NCBI GenBank assembly: GCA_045604705.1
Contig: JAZUOO010000024.1
Span: 1-6,937, forward strand
Direction: 5' to 3'
Length of the DNA: 6,937 nucleotides
From: SIG622 sp045604705
GTDB taxonomy: Bacteria; Bacillota; Clostridia; Oscillospirales; CAG-382
The notes under the pieces were generated by a model. It was not told where the DNA came from. It saw nothing but the letters and a program-made list of their open reading frames with translations, and did not search any database. Position 1 is the first letter of the stretch. Every line of letters begins with the position of its first letter. This document shows, piece by piece, positions 4,944 through 6,937 of the stretch. The translations under genes were made by a program, and so were the position numbers.

Positions 4944-6937
4944 ATGAAAATCAAGCGATTGTTTGCGGCGATTCTCGGTGCGTTGATGATTACGTCATGC
5001 ATGAGCTTTACCGCGGGTGCACAGGAGGTACAGTTTGTAAGTGAGCCTGTAGCAGAAGTAGGCGGTACAGAGTACCAAACACTTGCAGAAGCAGTAGCAG
5101 AAGCAGGCAATGGTGAAACAGTAACACTTCTTTGCAGTGCATCCGGTGACGGTATTGTAATCAACAAGGACATTACAATCGATCTCAACGAAAAAACATA
5201 CACAATAGCTGGAGCACTTGTTGGTTCTTCTGCGAACACATCAACACTCGGCTTCCAGATACTCACGGGTAACGATGTAACAATCAAGAATGGTGCAATT
5301 GCAGCAGACGTTGAAGCAATAGAAGCAAACGAAACAAATATTGCAAACGGCAATAAGACACTGAAGATGCTCATTCAGAACTACAGCAACCTTACACTTA
5401 CAGATGTAACACTTGATATGTCTGAAGTTACGGAATGTAAATATGTAGTAAGCAACAACAGTGGTATAGTCGTAATCAATGGTGACACAAACATTACTGC
5501 TCCCGACGGTGAAGTAGCATTTGATGTATGTAAGTATGCATCTTATGAAGAACCTGAAGTAACAGTTTCAACAACAGGTAAGATTACTGGTGAGATTGAA
5601 GTTACAACAACAGAATCTTCAAACCTCGTAATCTCCGGTGGTACATATACAGTTGATGTATCCGAATGGTGTGAAGAAGGCTTTGAAACAACCGATGCTG
5701 ACAACGACGGTGTATTTGAAATTACCCAAAAGCCACTCTCGACAAGTGCTACATACAAGACATACGGCATTTACGATGAAGCAGAAGGCATATACACAAT
5801 CGAACTTAAGCTTTCCGGTGTTAAGGCTCACTTAGGATCTTTTGGCTTTAATCTTCCCGGTCTTCAAAGCGTAATAGTTAACGAAGCAGCAGGTATTAAC
5901 CTCTTTGCTGAGGTAGAGGCCGAAGGTGTAGTTGTATCTCCCATCTTTGCTAGAGGTGACGAATATTATGCTAACACATGGGCGATTGAAGAGGAACCCG
6001 GTTACATTGATGCAACGGAAGAAGAAGTTCTCATTGCTACATTTGAACTTGAAATAGACGAGCTTGCAGTAGAGGATATTGTGGAAAACGGTCTTGATGA
6101 ATACGTTGTTGTAAATGCAGACGCTAAGTATCACGATGGTGTCAACTATCTTACAGCTCCCCGTAAAAACAGCCTTGAAACCGACAAGTTAGCTATCGTA
6201 TATGCAGGTCACACACATGAGGCTGAAGAAGAGGAAGAGTACGAGCTCAGCTACAAGACATACGGTACATACAACCCCGCAGAAGAGACATACACAATTG
6301 ACGTTAAGTTCAAGGGTGGCAAGATTAACGCAGGTGCATTCGGTATTGCTATTGATTCCGAATACATGACATACGATCCCGACGCAGACGATGCATTCAA
6401 GCTTGCAGACGGTATCGCATCCTACCTCGGACTTACAATCAAGAATGATGCAGACGGCGTAGCATTCGTATGGGACGGCTCTGCAGATGCTGAAAACGGT
6501 TATGTTGATGCAACGGCAGAAGAAGTTCTCATCGCAACAATCACAGCTACAATGACAGAAGCTAAGAGAACAGCCTTTGAAAATGCAGACAAGCCCATGA
6601 GCATTCTCGCTCTTGATGCTTCTGTAGAAGATGTAGAAAAGTACTTCGACGGAGCAGATTACCTCGTAGCTCTCCACGAAAGCGAGCTTGCAGTTGAAAG
6701 AGTTGCAGCTCCTTATGTAGGACATGAAGACAAGGTTGTTGAAGAAGAGGAAGAGTACGAGCTCAGCTACAAGACATACGGTACATACAACCCCGCAGAA
6801 GAGACATACACAATTGAAGTTAAGTTCAAGGGTGGCAAGATTAACGCAGGTGCATTCGGTATTGCTATTGATTCCGAATACATGACATACGATCCCGACG
6901 CAGACGATGCATTCAAGCTTGCAGACGGTATCGCATC
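4944..6937 (+). CDS. Secreted modular repeat protein: beta-helix-like module plus tandem beta-sandwich modules (partial, 3' open)
   Basis: The frame is open without a stop from ATG 4944 to the window end (664 full codons visible). AAAGGAG (4929-4935) lies 8 nt before the ATG. Residues 1-26 are a signal peptide with likely AGA/Q cleavage after A26. ITSC at 16-19 also satisfies a loose lipobox, so a lipoprotein form is possible. Residues 36-260 form a beta-helix-like module. It opens with GGTEYQTLAEAVAEAGNG (40-57), runs through strand turns such as ITIDLNEKTYTI, and closes with SGGTYTVDVSEW (231-242) and a Gly/Asp turn. Both end signatures recur in surface proteins of gut Firmicutes. Three related modules follow: residues about 270-432, 433-604 and 605 to the end. 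Each starts [TS]YKTYG-x-Y, and modules 1 and 2 carry GY[IV]DAT-x-EEVLIAT near the middle; that part of module 3 lies beyond the window. EEEEEYE linkers precede modules 2 and 3. The strand order and G-[AS]-FG core resemble cohesin-like folds, but this is inference. Thr, Ala and Val codons are strongly biased to ACA, GCA and GTA, unlike uvrB, fitting high expression. Ligand and anchor are unknown. Confidence 0.88.
   Translation, partial: MKIKRLFAAILGALMITSCMSFTAGAQEVQFVSEPVAEVGGTEYQTLAEAVAEAGNGETVTLLCSASGDGIVINKDITIDLNEKTYTIAGALVGSSANTSTLGFQILTGNDVTIKNGAIAADVEAIEANETNIANGNKTLKMLIQNYSNLTLTDVTLDMSEVTECKYVVSNNSGIVVINGDTNITAPDGEVAFDVCKYASYEEPEVTVSTTGKITGEIEVTTTESSNLVISGGTYTVDVSEWCEEGFETTDADNDGVFEITQKPLSTSATYKTYGIYDEAEGIYTIELKLSGVKAHLGSFGFNLPGLQSVIVNEAAGINLFAEVEAEGVVVSPIFARGDEYYANTWAIEEEPGYIDATEEEVLIATFELEIDELAVEDIVENGLDEYVVVNADAKYHDGVNYLTAPRKNSLETDKLAIVYAGHTHEAEEEEEYELSYKTYGTYNPAEETYTIDVKFKGGKINAGAFGIAIDSEYMTYDPDADDAFKLADGIASYLGLTIKNDADGVAFVWDGSADAENGYVDATAEEVLIATITATMTEAKRTAFENADKPMSILALDASVEDVEKYFDGADYLVALHESELAVERVAAPYVGHEDKVVEEEEEYELSYKTYGTYNPAEETYTIEVKFKGGKINAGAFGIAIDSEYMTYDPDADDAFKLADGIA
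5751..6224 (+). repeat. Divergent first copy of the beta-sandwich module
   Basis: This encodes residues about 270-427. It aligns with the next module through TYKTYGIYDEAEGIYTI versus SYKTYGTYNPAEETYTI, GSFGFNL versus GAFGIAI, and GYIDATEEEVLIAT versus GYVDATAEEVLIAT. It is about six residues shorter and differs strongly in the middle, so it is an old duplicate compared with the two copies that follow. Confidence 0.8.
6224..6421 (+). repeat. Near-identical tandem repeat, first copy (visible overlap)
   Basis: This segment recurs 516 bp downstream at 6740-6937 with one mismatch: C6302 against A6818, changing Asp453 to Glu625. The period of 172 codons keeps the frame. The full unit would be 6225-6740. 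The identity extends to silent positions, so it is not explained by protein-level selection alone. Confidence 0.97.
6740..6937 (+). repeat. Near-identical tandem repeat, second copy (cut by window end)
   Basis: It matches 6224-6421 at 197 of 198 bases and is still identical at the last base of the window, so the repeat continues beyond it. Further copies may follow. Just upstream the sequence diverges quickly (HTHEA before copy one, HEDKVV before copy two), which marks the left boundary at the acidic EEEEEYE linker. Confidence 0.97.

Noticed and set aside
4907..5374. Minus-strand open frame (155 aa) with a hydrophobic, Ser/Ala-rich start
   Set aside because: It is antisense to the signal peptide and beta-helix region of the 4944 gene and runs across that gene's promoter leader. 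No ribosome binding site or family resemblance is seen.
6189..6725. Cys-rich minus-strand open frame (178 aa) antisense to the repeat protein
   Set aside because: The Cys richness comes from reading the biased GCA codons antisense as TGC. It is an artefact of the sense codon use, not a cysteine-rich protein gene.

Overview
The window looks like chromosomal DNA of a Gram-positive, low-to-moderate-GC Clostridia-type bacterium, plausibly a gut or rumen Oscillospiraceae/Lachnospiraceae relative. That placement is inference from four things: strong GGAGG-type ribosome binding sites, a textbook TTGACA-17-TATACT promoter, a CotJC-type manganese catalase, and secreted proteins built from modules common in gut Firmicutes. 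No phage, transposon, CRISPR, tRNA or rRNA sequence was recognised.

Layout. Bases 1-105 are the last 34 codons of a plus-strand gene whose C-terminus matches a beta-rich motif (D-[IV]-x-Y-[ILF]-P-L-T) found twice in the gene at 2266-3708. Between them lies a complete uvrB (148-2109), the damage-recognition helicase of nucleotide excision repair, closed by a clear intrinsic terminator (2116-2141). A perfect 14-bp palindrome and a weak promoter candidate lie between uvrB and 2266. The 2266-3708 product is a secreted 480-aa protein with two stalk-like modules and a beta-strand-rich C-terminal half. It converges on a minus-strand manganese catalase (3826-4488), and the two share a bidirectional terminator (3729-3772).

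Upstream of the catalase is an AT-rich divergent region of about 455 bp. It holds a perfect 10-bp inverted repeat that could be the catalase operator, and further right a near-consensus promoter for the last gene.

That last gene (4944 to the window end, open at 3') encodes a large secreted modular protein. It has a signal peptide, an N-terminal beta-helix-like module of the kind seen in gut Firmicute surface proteins, and then tandem beta-sandwich modules of about 166-172 residues. Module 1 is divergent. Modules 2 and 3 are nearly identical in DNA over the visible overlap (one mismatch in 198 bases, period 516 bp), which points to recent duplication or ongoing homogenisation.

The genes do not form one pathway. 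uvrB and the catalase are stress-defence housekeeping genes, set among envelope or secreted proteins of unknown ligand. The most notable feature is the repeat-expanding secreted protein and its strong promoter.
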